The position numbers were made by a program, and so were the translations under genes. A stretch of 64,000 nt of DNA, from assembly GCA_029237695.1 (NCBI GenBank), contig CM055279.1:2882975-2946974 (forward strand), written 5' to 3'. Below the pieces are notes generated by a model. It was not told the origin of the DNA. It saw nothing but the letters and a program-made list of their open reading frames with translations, and did not search any database. The first letter of the stretch is position 1, and each line of letters opens with the position of its first letter. This document shows positions 10,451 to 22,440 of this stretch, one piece after another. Source of the stretch: Conchocele bisecta (lineage: Eukaryota; Mollusca; Bivalvia; Lucinida; Thyasiridae).

Positions 10451-10904
10451 AGCGCGCCTTCCGAAGAGTGCTTATGGCATACCCTCGGCATCGTAGGCGT
10501 CTGTCCGTCCGTCCGTCCGTCCGTCCGTCCGACGGACCGTCCGTCCGTCCGTCCGGGCAGACATTCAGGTACTTATGTGGCTAGCCCCACAGGGTTATGG
10601 ACTTGTTAAAGGATAGGGTTGGTTACAATTAGCCACCTAAGATATCGTTTTATGTGGCTAAAAGTGGTTTTATGTGGCTAATATTTAACATGCGATAAGC
10701 CACATAGTTACCTGAAAGTAAGAACGTCCGTCCGTCCGTCCGTCCGTCGTCCGTCCGTTTGTCTGTCTTAAACAATTTGAAACCTTAACGCTCGGACGCT
10801 CGGGTAAATGGCCTATATTTTCTGTTTCCTTGCTTGGATTCAAATGTGCCCTCGGTTCCTTTGCTGCCACCGGGCTCGATTTGTTGTCCTCTGACAACTC
10901 TTGT
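10451..10904 (-). mobile_element. Short HINE-like element with (CCGT)n
   Basis: On the minus strand it starts ACAAGAGTTGTCAGAGGACA (self-complementary TTGTC/GACAA) at 10904. It ends GGCGCGCT at 10451, preceded by the CTTCGGAAG hairpin. A T lies on each flank (10450, 10905). The interior has CCGT microsatellites (10500-10555, 10727-10760) and a TGTGGCTA-rich palindromic block shared, inverted, with 51545-51700. Confidence 0.65.
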
Positions 10905-11652
10905 TTCATCAACCAATAATCAGTGCATTTTCTGGTAAAGGTTAGGGCACAGTAAAACACGTCTTTACACAACAAAGAAACTAAGATGTCATTTGAAAGC
11001 AACATAGGATCACCAAATACATAGTACCTCTTTGTCAATGTTACATACACGAGATTTAGCTCATTTCTATCTCCGTAGTCAAAGGCATGTATATTCTGCA
11101 AACAACTGCAATTGTCCAAACCCTAGTGGCTTGGACTATGCCACGTAGTTTTTCTAACAAAGCACAAAATCAAAAAAGAAATCTCTTAAATATCCCCCTA
11201 TTACATGTAGGCCAAATACTGAATTCTGGCCCATATATAGTTTCAAAAATATAGAAATCATTGTTTCATACATTAATGTTAAACCAATGTCAATGAAAAC
11301 ACAAATCGGATGAGAGTCTGCTAATTAATGTATTGCCAAGGCCTACTTAGATTATTGTGTAACGTGGTCCACTGTTGTTTGTTTATATGTACATGTATAT
11401 ATGAGGGCCTCATGGAAGATTAGTTTGAAACTAAATGTGTAAACCTCTTAAAATAAAGTCTAGTATTATTATTATTAAGTGCGTCCTCATACCATTTTTT
11501 CTAGTTTCAAATAATTTTGGAATTTGTGGGCTGATTTTAAAAACTTTTGTTTTCTTAGATCATTTCAAAACAATCAAAATATTGGGGAGGGTGTGTTTAA
11601 TGTTATTGATGAAAAAGTACTTACATTTAAATATATTTTACATTTAATGTGT
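10905..11652. other. Intergenic repeat debris, no gene seen
   Basis: It holds another GTTACATAC copy at about 11040 and, at 11590-11650, a fragment of the palindromic-element arm seen at 21925-22087. No coding signal was found. Confidence 0.35.
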
Positions 11653-11783
11653 TTAACCCTTAGACCGGTAAAGTGCTGAAATGATTCTGAATTGTTGTCA
11701 AACCATGTTTTTATTGAGAAATAAGGAAAGATATAAAAGCAACAGCAGACGACAATTGTTGTGTGTAGCGGTCTAAGGGTTAA
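11653..11783. mobile_element. TTAA-flanked palindromic MITE, internally deleted
   Basis: Starts TTAACCCTTAGACCG and ends CGGTCTAAGGGTTAA, with the GCAACAGCAGACGACAATTG subterminal block on the right. At 131 bp it is shorter than the 228-bp copy at 26751. TTAA ends with a CCCT start suggest a piggyBac-type non-autonomous element. Confidence 0.7.
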
Positions 11784-11939
11784 TGTTTTTAATAGCCAAA
11801 CGTTTCTTAGGCAGCTACACATGACGGCAGACGGCAACGGACTGCAAATGACACATTTTCAAGTTGGTATTATCTGTAAAATGATATTCAGTGTCCTGAT
11901 CTGCTGCCAAGTACCCTGGTTTTGCCCTCAGATTTGTTT

Positions 11940-12665
11940 TATGCCCCCTATACGATAGCAAGGGGGAGGGGGGGGGGGCATCATATTGTGTTGCTCTTGA
12001 TGTTCCTTACGTCTGTCCGTGTACATTTACGTAAAAAAGGTTGTAAGAGTTTCTCCAACATGTAATATCTTCAATATTACGAGAAGGATTGCTACGATAC
12101 TTGGTCACTTGAATCCCCTGAAAATTTGTCACACACTCACGCCACCATTAACACGACCTTTACATTTGTCACCTTCGAAATTTCACTGAAACACTTAGCC
12201 ATTTTGTTGCGTCGAAAAGTTGGTAAGAGTTTCTCCAACATGTAATATCTTCAATATTACGCGAAGGATTGCTTCGATACTTGGACACTTGAATCACCTG
12301 AACATTTGTCACACACTCATGCCACCATTAACACGACCTTGCCACCTTTGAAATGTTTCTGAAACACTTAGCCATATTATTACGTCGAAAAGTTTGTAAG
12401 AGTTTCTCCAACATGTAATTTATTCAATATTACGCACAGGATTGCTTCGATACTTGGACACTTGAATCACCTGAACAGTTGTCACGCACTCGCGCCACCA
12501 TTAACACGACCTTGACCGTTGCCACCTTCAAAATGTCGCTGAAACACTTAGCCATTTTGTTACGTCAAAAGGTTTGTAAGAGTTTCTCCAACATGTAATA
12601 TCTTCAATATTATGCAAGGCTTTCATACTTAGACACTTGAATCACCTAAATATTTGTCACGCACT
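11940..12665. repeat. About 180-bp tandem repeat (3.6 units) behind a GC hairpin
   Basis: GTAAGAGTTTCTCCAACATG recurs at 12043, 12223, 12396 and 12576. The array is preceded by a hairpin-forming ATGCCCCCTATACG/AAGGGGG...GGGGCAT terminus at about 11940, similar in style to the HINE-like termini elsewhere. The other end of this element is not identified. Confidence 0.65.
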
Positions 12666-13161
12666 ATGGATGGTCTAACACAAGAGTAATGTACAGCACT
12701 GATGTGCCTGCATGCGTTTACTCACTGCGACACGACCAGTGCCTTCAAAGGTATTGGGAAGGTGAAACCAATCATAGTGATGCAGCGGCTCCCAAAGTAC
12801 CAACCTATTCTGGTAAAGCTTGGATGTGAGTGAACGGTCAGTGATGAATTGGTATCTGGCTTGGAGGAGTTTACATGCGCTCTCTATGGTCGTAAGCTAC
12901 AGCTTGGCCGTAACGTTGACCTTGCTTCACTACCTCCCTGTCATGGTGTGTTGGAACAGCATTCCCTCACCAACTGATGCACATGGATGGACACTCGGCT
13001 CTGGTTACCTGGAACCTCTGTGGGTTGACGGTCCAATTCTCCCCCAAGTTCTTGTAGATGAAGTGGAAGAACTTGGCAGTGGTGATTCGGATGATGGGTC
13101 TGGCGATGATGAATCAATCTTTTCAATGGACAGTGATGAAGATGATGATTATGATGACTAA
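12666..13161 (+). pseudogene. Decayed gene of the GCDTTSAF-type transposon-associated family
   Basis: The frame from 12666 reads a core resembling LHAFTGCDTTSAF (here CLHAFTHCDTTSAFKGIGKV), then VSDELVSGLEEFTCALYG. It contains two in-frame stops; one is TGA where Trp is expected at about 12835. Near 12950 it shifts into the frame that continues GWTLGSGYLEPLWVDGPILP and ends in an acidic Asp/Glu-rich tail, stopping at 13161. I recall this arrangement (GCDT...SAF, then ...PLW.DG.ILP..LVD and an acidic tail) as a multicopy uncharacterised family in invertebrates and fish, probably transposon-borne. Molecular function is unknown. This is the last exon or a fragment only. Confidence 0.55.
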
Positions 13162-13307
13162 ACCGACCTGTGTTTGTGGACTTTATAGAGTTTTGTATGA
13201 TGCACATATCCATACAACTAACACATATTATTAATCAGTGGACCTTACAGAGTTTAGTATGTGCATATCCGCATAACTAACATACTATATGTACTGTTAA
13301 GACATAA

Positions 13308-13568
13308 TCATATATGAGACGCGCCACGACATAACATACCTTTAGGTATTTGGAAATTTTGCCGTTAACTGATTTGAAAATTGAGCATAATTTTCGTAAA
13401 AAATGAAAAAAATTGACGAAAATTCCAGTGAATGAGGAATATAATTCCACATTTGCTCTGGAATTTGCATCAAATTCTGACTTCATTTGCAGAAATTATG
13501 TTTAATTTTCAAAATATTCACGGCAAAATTTCCAAATACCGTTATGTTGTGGCGCATCTCATATTAGT
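13308..13568. mobile_element. MITE with TATGAGACGCGCCAC terminal inverted repeats
   Basis: The left end TATGAGACGCGCCACGACAT pairs with the right end near 13545-13565 (TGTTGTGGCGCATCTCATAT). Inner arms GGTATTTGGAAATTTTGCCG and CGGCAAAATTTCCAAATACC are exact complements. It is non-coding, about 260 bp. Confidence 0.7.
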
Positions 13569-14452
13569 TGTACTAATCTGCTATCAAAAATTGTATTTTG
13601 TGAGTGACATGAACATACTTTAGTCCCATAGTAACAAGTTTCATGGACATGTAAACATTACATTCTCAAAATATACGAATAGCCATAAGAATACGTTTGA
13701 AATTATATTGTTTATTGGTGAATATTTGCCTTGTTTGAATGTGTTTGTTTTACACCTGCTCATGGTTTGGAGGCCAACCTGATAATTTGGGGGGTGGGGC
13801 ATATTAAGGTTTGTCAATGGCAAAGGTACATGTATATATTAGCTTTGACTCAACTGTATATTCATGACAGTAGCAGTTCTTTGAAGGCCAAGTCAGAGTT
13901 AAAATATTTTACAAACACTTTCCAAAATTTACGTAGTCCGACGACACATCCATATATTTGGGAGCAACACAACAATCTTTCTGTGTCAATTGTACATCAT
14001 GTATGGTCATAGAAATATAGTTTGATGCAATATAATCATATTTAATAGACTTTAAGAATATGGTTTGCAAATTAGCTCAACAATGTTTCAATGGACATGG
14101 ACATTTAACGGCTTCGTTTACACAATATTTAAAAAAAATCAACTAAAAATGGAGGCCATTTTGAAATTTTATGCTGCCTCAACCAAATCATCCTATCTTA
14201 TTAGCAACATTATTATCACGTTCCTAGACCCTGAAAACATGGGTATATACACCAAAATCATTCCTCTGTGTGTACGACGGACCGAGCTATTAACGAAAGC
14301 AATTTTGGACGGCGGCCTTGTTCATCCCAACTTATTCATTGTTAACATGTTTAATATCAATCAGATATGTCTCCTGAACAAATTGATACCACTCATGGAG
14401 GATCGGGGGGGGGGGGGATGCTCATAGACTAATTCAGATAGCCTAGATTTTT
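13569..14452. other. Intergenic, no gene seen
   Basis: AT-rich sequence. A 120-codon open frame at 14065-14427 has no recognisable domain, low-complexity composition and ends in a poly-G run, so it is not called. Confidence 0.35.
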
Positions 14453-16400
14453 AGCTCGCCTGCAAGAAGTGCAGAAGAGCTTATGGCATACCCCCGACGT
14501 CGTCGGCGTCCACAAACTTATAGTTGCGGTAAATGTCTTATAACTTCTGTTTCCTTTCATGGAACACCTTGTTATTTCATACATGCATTCCTCAGATGAC
14601 CCTCTATTATGATGTATCAAATCCATGACCCACCACCCAACCTTTACCCCAAGGTCAAGGTCACAAACTTAGCACATTCATAAACTTAACATTGGGGTAA
14701 ATGTCTTATAACATATGTTTCCTTTCAAGGAACGCCTTGATATTTCATACATGCATTCATCTGATGATACTCTATCGTGCTATAGCAAATCCATGACCCA
14801 CCACCCATCTCTTACCCCAAGGTCAAGGTCACAAACTTGGCACATTCATAAACTTAATGTTGGGGTAAATATCTTATAACTTCTGTTTCCTTTCATGGAA
14901 CACCTTGTTATTTCATACATGCATTCCTCAGATGACCCTCTATCATGCTGTAGCAAATCCACAACCCACCACCCAACCATTACCCCAAGGTCACAAACTT
15001 AGCATGTTCATAAACTTAACATTGGGGTAAATGTTGTGTAACTTCTGTTTCTTTACAGGGAACCCTTTGATATTTTATACATGCATTCATCTGATGACCC
15101 TCTATTGTGCTACTGCAAATCCATGACCCACCCGCCACCACTTTACCCAAGATCAACATCATAAACTTAACGTTCGAGTAAATGTCTTTTTATAACTTCT
15201 GTTTCTTTACAGGGATGGCCTTGGTATTTCATACATACATTCATCTGATGATACTCTTATCCTGCTATAGCAAATCCATGACCCACCCCCACCCCTTTCC
15301 CCAAGGTCACAAACTTAGCACATTCATAAACTTAACGTCGTTATTTCATACATGCATTCTTCAGATGACCCTCTATCAATCTGTAGCAAATCCACAACCC
15401 ACCACCCAACCATTACCCCAAGGTCAAGGTCACACACTTAGCATGTTCATAAACTTAACATTGGGGTAAATGTTGTGTAACTTCTGTTTCTTTACAGTGA
15501 ACGCCTTGATATTTCATACATGCATTCATCCTCTATTGTGCTACAGCAAATCCATGACCCACCCACCCCACCCCGTTCCCAAGGTCAAGGTCACAAACTT
15601 AGCACATTCATACATGCATTCCGCATGTGAATAGCTATCATGCTGTAGAAAATCACCAACTTAGTGCATTCATAAACTTAACGTTGGGTTAAATATTGTT
15701 TTACTTCTGTTTTCAGGAGTGCATTGATAGTTCATATGCTATATCATGCTATAGCAAATACACGACCCACCTTCCACCACTGACCCCAATGTCAAGGTCC
15801 ACCGCACACCCCTTAACCCAAGGTCAAGTTATATAATATTCATGTTTTTATACAACTGTGCCAAGTTTGAGTGAAAGGCTACCAACAGGCGAGCCCCGTG
15901 CAGGCACTGGGGCGGGATCAACTGATCCTGAGAATAGTGCTGCAGTAGCCATTGCTTGTCGTAAAAGGCGACTAAACTGGCTTAACGATTGGGTTCATAC
16001 TTTCCGGAACCCACTATACCGGATTTGGCCCTCATGTACATTTTTGGCTTTCTTGTATGTGAGAGTTGAGTCGGGCTATGCCCCATGTATAAAAGTAAGA
16101 TTAGCGCTAATCCTATTACTTTTAGGGGATGGGATAAATGATGCTGGTGTGGCGAGGGCCTGGCACCAGATCAGGTTGTTCTAATTTCAGGACTGAATAT
16201 ATATTTTGATTGTAAATATTGAGTTCTGAAGTTGGGATTTACCCCCCTCGGACAGGTGGATACGGGACACGACCCCGTTGACCCGTCTGCGTGTAGACTC
16301 CCTGAGGCTTGTACCTCTATGTCAGAAAAGCAGACGTTAAACCTTATTCACTCACTCACTCACCAACAGGCGAGCTTCTTTGTCTTTTGACAACTCTTGT
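14453..16400 (-). mobile_element. HINE-like element (family A) with about 200-bp internal repeats, split by a SINE
   Basis: On the minus strand it starts ACAAGAGTTGTCAAAAGACA at 16400 and ends GCAGGCGAGCT at 14453, after a TGCACTTC/GCA hairpin; GCTCGCCTG and CAGGCGAGC form short subterminal inverted repeats. It lies between T residues (14452, 16401). The interior is a degenerate array of about 6-7 units containing ACCCCAAGGTCAAGGTCACA and CATACATGCATTC. A 467-bp SINE interrupts it at 15895-16361. It lacks the nested block present in the copies at 52675 and 59302, so it represents the ancestral form of family A. Confidence 0.7.
15895..16361 (+). mobile_element. SINE-like insertion with 14-bp target-site duplication
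   Basis: It is flanked by exact direct repeats ACCAACAGGCGAGC (15881-15894 and 16362-16375), the hallmark of LINE-mediated insertion. The body has a conserved-looking central block (GAATAGTGCTGCAGTAGCC, then TTGTCGTAAAAGGCGAC). It ends in a (TTCACTCACTCACTCA) simple tail at about 16345. Bivalve MetaSINE-type elements have a comparable layout. No convincing tRNA A/B boxes were found at the 5' end, so it may be 5'-truncated. The 108-codon ORF overlapping it is not a gene. Confidence 0.75.
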
Positions 16401-16401
16401 T

Positions 16402-17805
16402 ATAATAACGCCAACATTTTTTGCAGTATTTTTTTTGTAACCATGGAACAGAACAATGTACACGCATCATGTTTTGTATTTACAATGTACATGATTTAGA
16501 TAAAACTTCAAGTCATATCTTTTTCTGATCGTATTTAGGCGTACCTAAAATACCATTTACAACGATTATGACATCTGCAGATCCCCTCATGTAGTTCTGT
16601 TGTTTATGTTTATTCTTGTGGTATTTATCTAACATAGATGGTGGCTTCAACGTGACATGCCCGTTTGATAGTTTTATGTAGATGTTGTTTCTGTATGAAA
16701 CAACTTTTGACAATAGCTTGCACATATGCACCACACTATCAGGATCTACACAGTACGCATAACTCTTATGAACTGTAATTACATTACATTGTATCAGAAT
16801 AAATTTAATATGAATCAACAGGAATTTAACTATAGCAGGTAATCAGTCTAAACATGAACGAAAGGTATCAAATACTCAGTATTATAATGGGATATGCCAG
16901 TTAATTATGCAAAGGAACTATAGGCGGACAATGTTACTTTCTAGCCACATTACATTCGTTGCAATCTATACAGTGTTCTATTTTAGACAATCTGAACGCT
17001 TGACTACAAATACTGTAAGGCACATGCTTTTTTCTCTTTTGTGGATATACATATTTGTATGGAGGGTGCAGCATACTTCACGTGATCGTGATATATTAAA
17101 AGCAACACAACCTATACTAAGAGAGAACATGAACTAGATGCTTTCAAATGGCATCTACATAATCCCCATGCAATAGTGCAATGGCCACATGATATGCGTG
17201 CCTATTTTTTAAACATGTTATTTTTTAATATTATAAACCAGTAACAGCCGCAATAAGTATTTAGATTCTCCATGTAATTACAGAGAATATCAACATATAC
17301 ACAGGCGTACCTACATAATTCTAAATGGCATTATTATTATAGACTATGTCTATATGAAATGTTTGCATGTACTATATATTTTACATGTATATTGATATGT
17401 CGACTACCACGTTCTGGTGGGGTATGCTGCAACACTCCATATCCAATACATGCATAATGTGGTTACATACGTTTTTGAGCGCAATTATACAAAAGTATGT
17501 TTATGATTACAAAGCTACCCAAAGCCTCACACAACAAAATTGAACCCCAATCGTTAAATTACCCATCGCATGCTCCCACCTGTCACCCACCCCGGGGTTG
17601 TATCCCGTTGAACACTACTGGAGGTCCTCAGGGTGTCCGGTTTAAAGAGATTCCACTGTACTTCAGGATTATGAGCCCCCCAATACATGCGCATGACAAT
17701 TGCAACGATGAACATACATTACCTGTGTAGACAAATGACAGGGAAACCCATCAAATCATCACATTGGGCTTTGTCCGGTTTAGAGAAATCTGAATGTATT
17801 CTTTT
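16402..17805. other. Intergenic, no gene seen
   Basis: AT-rich sequence. A fragment of the S2 SINE-like family tail (GTTAAATTACCCATCGCATG) is at about 17553-17600, with a GGTGTCCGGTTTA-type repeat at about 17630. No supported ORF. Confidence 0.35.
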
Positions 17806-17808
17806 TTT

Positions 17809-20545
17809 TATACGACCGTTTTTAAAAAACGGTACGTATTATGTTTTACCGCACGGCGGGCGGGCGGGCGGCTGAAGAAAAAGCGCATATTTCGTGTACA
17901 CAACTTCTCCGAAACTGTTCAGTCGATCGATCTGAAACTATACACACGTCTTCTACACATATTGAAGATGTGCACATTGGTGTTTTTATGGCTAAACAAT
18001 ATTTTTTAACAAAAATATCGCCTTTTTAACTTAGCCATTTTTTCTTCATTTTTCTATACATTTCTATATACGGTACAGAGTTTGTGTACACATCTCCTCC
18101 GAAACCTTTCAGTCGATCGATCTGAAACTATGCACACGTCTTCTACACATATTGAAGATGTGCACCTTGGTGTTTTTATGGCGAAAAATTATTTTTTAAC
18201 AAAAATATCACCTTTTTAACTTAGCCATTTTTTCTACATTTTTCTATACAATTCTATATACGGTACAGAGTTTGTGTACACAACTCCTCCGAAACTGTTC
18301 AGTCGATCGTTCTGAAACTATACACACGTCTTCTACACATATTGAAGATGTGCACCTTGGTGTTTTTATGTAAAAAGCCGAAAAAAATATTTTTTGTAAC
18401 AAAAATATCGCCTTTTTAACTTAGCCATTTTTAGCTCGACTATTCGAAGAATAAGTAGAGCTTAGGTTGTCACCCCGGCGTCGGCGTCGGTGTCACCGTC
18501 ACGCCTTGGTTAAGGTTTTTAGTCAACCTTGTATATGGAAATACTATACTGGCCCTACACCCACCATACTTGCACAACTTCATCTCCTAGTGATGTACAT
18601 CAATAACCCCATGATCTATATTTGACCTTGACCTACATTTCCCTCTTGAATTACTTACTTAATTCCCCTTGGTTAAGGTTTTTTTTTTAGTCAAGCTTGT
18701 ACATGGAATACTATTGTGCATACAGACACCATACTTGGACAACCTTTTCTCATAGGGATGTACATCAATAACCCTGAGCTATATTTCACCTTGACCTACA
18801 TTTCCTCTTGAATTACTTAGTAATTCCCCTTGGTTAAGGTTTTTAGTCAAGCTTGTATATGGAATACTCCTGGCCCTACACCCACCATACTTGAACAATC
18901 ATCTTCCTAGTGATATACATCAACAACCCCTGACCTATATTTGACCTTGACCTACATTTAACCTTGAATTACATAGTTAATTCCCCTTGGTTACGGTTTT
19001 TAGTCAACCTTGGTTAAGGTTTTTAGTCAAGCTTGTACATGGAATACTAGTGTGCATACAGACACCATACTTGGACAACCTTTTCTCATAGGGATGTACA
19101 TCAATAACCCCTGATCTATATTTGACCTTGACCTACATTTCCTCTTGAATTACTTAGTTAATTCCCCTTGGTTAAGGTTTTTAGTCAAGCTTGTATATGG
19201 AATATTCCTGGCCCTACACCCACCATACTTGGACAACTTCATCTCCTAGTGATGTACCTCAACAACCACCGACCTATATTTGACCTTCACCTACATTTAA
19301 CCTTGAATTACTTACTTAATTCCCCTTGGTTAAGGTTTTTAGTCAACCTTGGTTAAGGTTTTTAGTCAAGCTTGTACATGGAATACTATTGTGCATACAG
19401 ACACCATACTTGGACAACCTTTTCTCATAGGGATGTACATCAATAACCCCTGATCTATATTTGACATTGACCTACATTTCCTCTTCAATTACTTAGTTAA
19501 TTCCCTTGTTTAAGGTTTTTTAGTCTAGCTTGTATATGGAATATTCCTGGCCCTACACCCACCATACTTGTACAACTTCATCTCCTAGTGATGTACATCA
19601 AGAACCACTGACTATATTTGACCTTGACCTACTTTACTTTGAATTACTTAGTTAATTCCCCTTGGTTAAGGTTTTTAGTCAAGCTTGTACATGGAATACT
19701 ATTGTGCATACTAACACCATACTTGGACAACCTTTTCTCATAGCGATGTACATCAATAACCCCTGATCTATAGTTGACCTTGACCTACATTTCCTCTTGA
19801 ATTACTTACTTAATTCTCCTTGGTTAAGGTTTTTAGTCAAGCTTGTAGATGCAATACTCCTGGCCCTACACCAACCATACTTGGACAACTTCATCTCCTA
19901 GTGATGTACATCAATAATCCCTGACCTATATTTGACCTTGACCTACTTTTATATACCTTGGATTACTTTCTTATTTCCCCTTGGTTAAGGTTTTTAGTCA
20001 AGCTTGTATATGGAATATTCCTGGGCCTACAGCAAACCATACATGGAAAACTTCATCTATCTGTGATGTACATCAATAACCCTGACCATATCTGACATTG
20101 ACCTACATTTAACCTTGAATTACTTACTTAATTTCCCTTCATTAAGGTTTTTAGTCAACCTTGCTTAAGGTTTTCACCGCGGCCTATATTTAACCTTGAA
20201 TTACTTACTTAATTTCCCTTGGTTAAGGTTTTTAGTCAACCTTTGTTAAGGTTTTTATGCAGGCCGTGGCCACCTTGTTTGTCAAGCTATGTGTACATCG
20301 ACAACCCTCGTAGTCGAGCTATGCTGTTCTCCTACAGCTCTTGTTTCTTCATTTTTCTATACATTTCTATATACGGTACAGTTTGTGTACACAACTCCTC
20401 CAAAACTGTTCAGTCGATCGTTCTGAAACTATAGACACGTCTTCTACACATATTGAAGATGTGCACCTTGGTGTTTTTATGCCGAAAAAATATTTTTGTA
20501 ACAAAAATATCACCTTTTTAACTTAGCCATTTTTTCTACATTATT
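17809..20545. repeat. 190-bp tandem array (4 units) interrupted by a HINE-like element
   Basis: The array starts behind a hairpin terminus (ACCGTTTTTAAAAAACGGT at 17815-17833) and a short GGCGGGCGGGCGG stretch. Units share CAGTCGATCG (17920, 18110, 18300, 20411) and GAAGATGTGCACCTTGGTG. Spacing is 190 bp between the first three; removing the 1912-bp insertion at 18433-20344 leaves about 199 bp to the fourth. It is probably the interior of another non-autonomous element. Confidence 0.75.
18433..20344 (-). mobile_element. HINE-like element (AGCTCGAC family) inserted in a tandem array
   Basis: On the minus strand it starts ACAAGAGCTGTAGGAGAACA (hairpin CTGT/ACAG) at 20344 and ends ATTCTTCGAATAGTCGAGCT at 18433 (hairpin TATT-CTTCG-AATA). 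TAGTCGAGCT near the start and AGCTCGACTA at the other end form subterminal inverted repeats. The interior is about 11 units of alternating 150-170-bp repeats containing CTTGGTTAAGGTTTTTAGTC and TATTTGACCTTGACCTACAT. It lies between T residues within the unit AGCCATTTTTTCTTC of the host array. Confidence 0.75.
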
Positions 20546-21052
20546 GTATCCAATTCCCTATCATTTCTACTTTACACTCTACTTTTCTATCTCTGCCTAA
20601 ATTAGTATACATGTTTAGCACAACGAGATGAAGAAATAATGCTATAGACTTTCAAATTCTCATTAATGTTTCTTGCCTTGGTGACAGCTTCACACATTTC
20701 TGCATCTTCGCTGTCTGGCCCATATTCGACGGGCGTATTTTGTGTCTTGCGGCACTCTTGTTTATCAGTAAGTTACCTCTCTTTTTGCAACAGTGTAGAT
20801 CCAGATGATCGTCCGGCTCGTAATGAGCCGTCTCATCCGGATCTGCACCTCTTGTGGTCATCAAGATCTGCACCGCTTGTCACAAGTTGTGGTTATATTC
20901 TGATATTTATTTTTACCAGTAAGTTACCTCTCTGAGTGTCGAGCCGTCTGATTGGCTCCGTGTCGGTCAACAATCGCGCGAGGCTGCGTCGGTGACAGAT
21001 CGATACCCATTTCTCGCCCGCCTTCCTGTAACACTTGAGATCCGTGAATATA
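20546..21052. other. Intergenic repeat debris, no gene seen
   Basis: It contains diverged pieces of the 'AGATCCAGATGATC ... CCGTCTCATCCGG' dispersed repeat and two CAGTAAGTTACCTCTCT copies (20766, 20919). No ORF is supported. Confidence 0.35.
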
Positions 21053-22087
21053 CTGTCTGTTCCACATTTTGCTGCCGACAAACTTTTAGCTATTAATCTA
21101 AAAAAAAATTAAATGCAAGTACTTTTTCAGCAATAACAAAAGTCACCTGCCCCGAAAATAAATATTTGATGAAATTCCATCAAATAGTGATATTACTATG
21201 AAAACAAAAATTTACTATGGGAATTTAACATGGGGGCTAAAAACGAGGAGGAGGGTCGAAAGAGGAAATATTTTGGAAATTGACTCCGAAACCTGGCGAG
21301 ATAGCTTGGAAATGATGTAAATAAGAAAAAAAAAGTTAGATTTTGAAAATCGTTCCATATATAAAAAGATGTTTTAAAGGTTCATGCCCACTTAGTAGAC
21401 ACAAAATGTTCTTTATATCAGAGACATCATCTGAGACATTGTCTGGCAAAATAAGAATTAAGTCACCATTACCCCACGTATTGATTGGCATTATTATGCA
21501 TTTTATATCAGAAGTAAATGTCCACACTGATATCAAGGGCGATAACCGTGTTTCCTTAAAATGTTAACGGACTATTTAGTCTCTGTAGTTATTTTTTGAA
21601 GTTCAATGATACTTTATAATCTATCAAAATTATTATTTTTTCAGGTGACGCATTTAATTAGTACAAATAATTAAAAAATACCATGTCTCATTTACATATG
21701 AAAATAGCCCGATACCAACGCGCGTCACTAACAGTAAAATAAACATTATTAAATAATTATATCTATAGCGGGCACTCGTAATTCTTAGAACTGGTGGAAT
21801 AGTGACACAATTATACACGTATTTAATCCCAATAAAGAGCATGTTTTGCCTATTGAGTGGGCATGTACCTTTAAAAAATCTATTTTTAGCCCCAATCTTA
21901 AATTCCCATAGGAATCTTTTTCGTGATAAAATCAATATTTGATGGAATTTCATCAATTTCTTTTTTTGGGGGGAGGGTGACTTTTTTTGTTATTGATGAA
22001 AAAGTACTTACAATTAAATATTTGTTGAACTTAATGAATTTAATAGCCAAAAGTTTGTTGGCAGCAAAACGTGGAACAGACAGTAGT
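21053..22087. mobile_element. About 1-kb palindromic element with long inverted arms
   Basis: The left arm (ACTGTCTGTTCCACATTTTG, then CTGCCGACAAACTTTTAGC, then TTGATGAAATTCCATC) is the reverse complement of the right arm ending AACGTGGAACAGACAGT at about 22087. Pairing continues inward to the GGGGGCTAAAAA / TTTTTAGCCCC blocks. The centre holds another palindromic element (21371-21876). Single-arm copies lie at 5660, 11590 and 48200. Confidence 0.7.
21371..21876. mobile_element. Nested MITE with TTTAAAGGTACATGCCCAC termini
   Basis: The left end TTTAAAGGTTCATGCCCACT and right end (reverse complement TTTAAAGGTACATGCCCACT) are inverted. Internal blocks (ACAAAATGTTCTTTATA and its complement) also pair. 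It is about 505 bp and non-coding, inserted at the centre of the larger palindrome. Partial copies are at 22232 and 23060. Confidence 0.7.
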
Positions 22088-22231
22088 TATGTGTGGCTGT
22101 CACTGGAGAAATGGGGTTTATGGGATTTGTGTCCAGTGTAGCTCTTGATGAAATAGCAAAGTCCTGTCTCTCTCTCCTTTTTCTATATTCTCCTCTGGCC
22201 TCAACTATTCTCCAACAATCCTTATAACCAT

Positions 22232-22440
22232 TAAAGGTACACGCCCACTCAGTAGGCACCAAATGTTCTGTATAGGAATTAAATAAGTGTATAATTGTGT
22301 CCCTACTCCATCAGTTCTAAACATTACGCGTGTCCGCTATACAGATATAATCATTTAGTAATATTTATTTTACTGTTAGTGTCTCATGGTGGTATCAGGC
22401 CATTTTCATATGCAAATGAGACATGATATGTTTTAGTTAT
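22232..22440. repeat. Partial copy of the nested MITE family
   Basis: Begins TTAAAGGTACACGCCCACTC and runs through the CATTACGCGTGTCCGCTATA block to GAGACATGATATG. Only one end is present. Confidence 0.65.

Noticed and set aside
14065..14427. 120-codon plus-strand frame
   Set aside because: No domain, low-complexity composition, ends in poly-G and has no splice or neighbour support.
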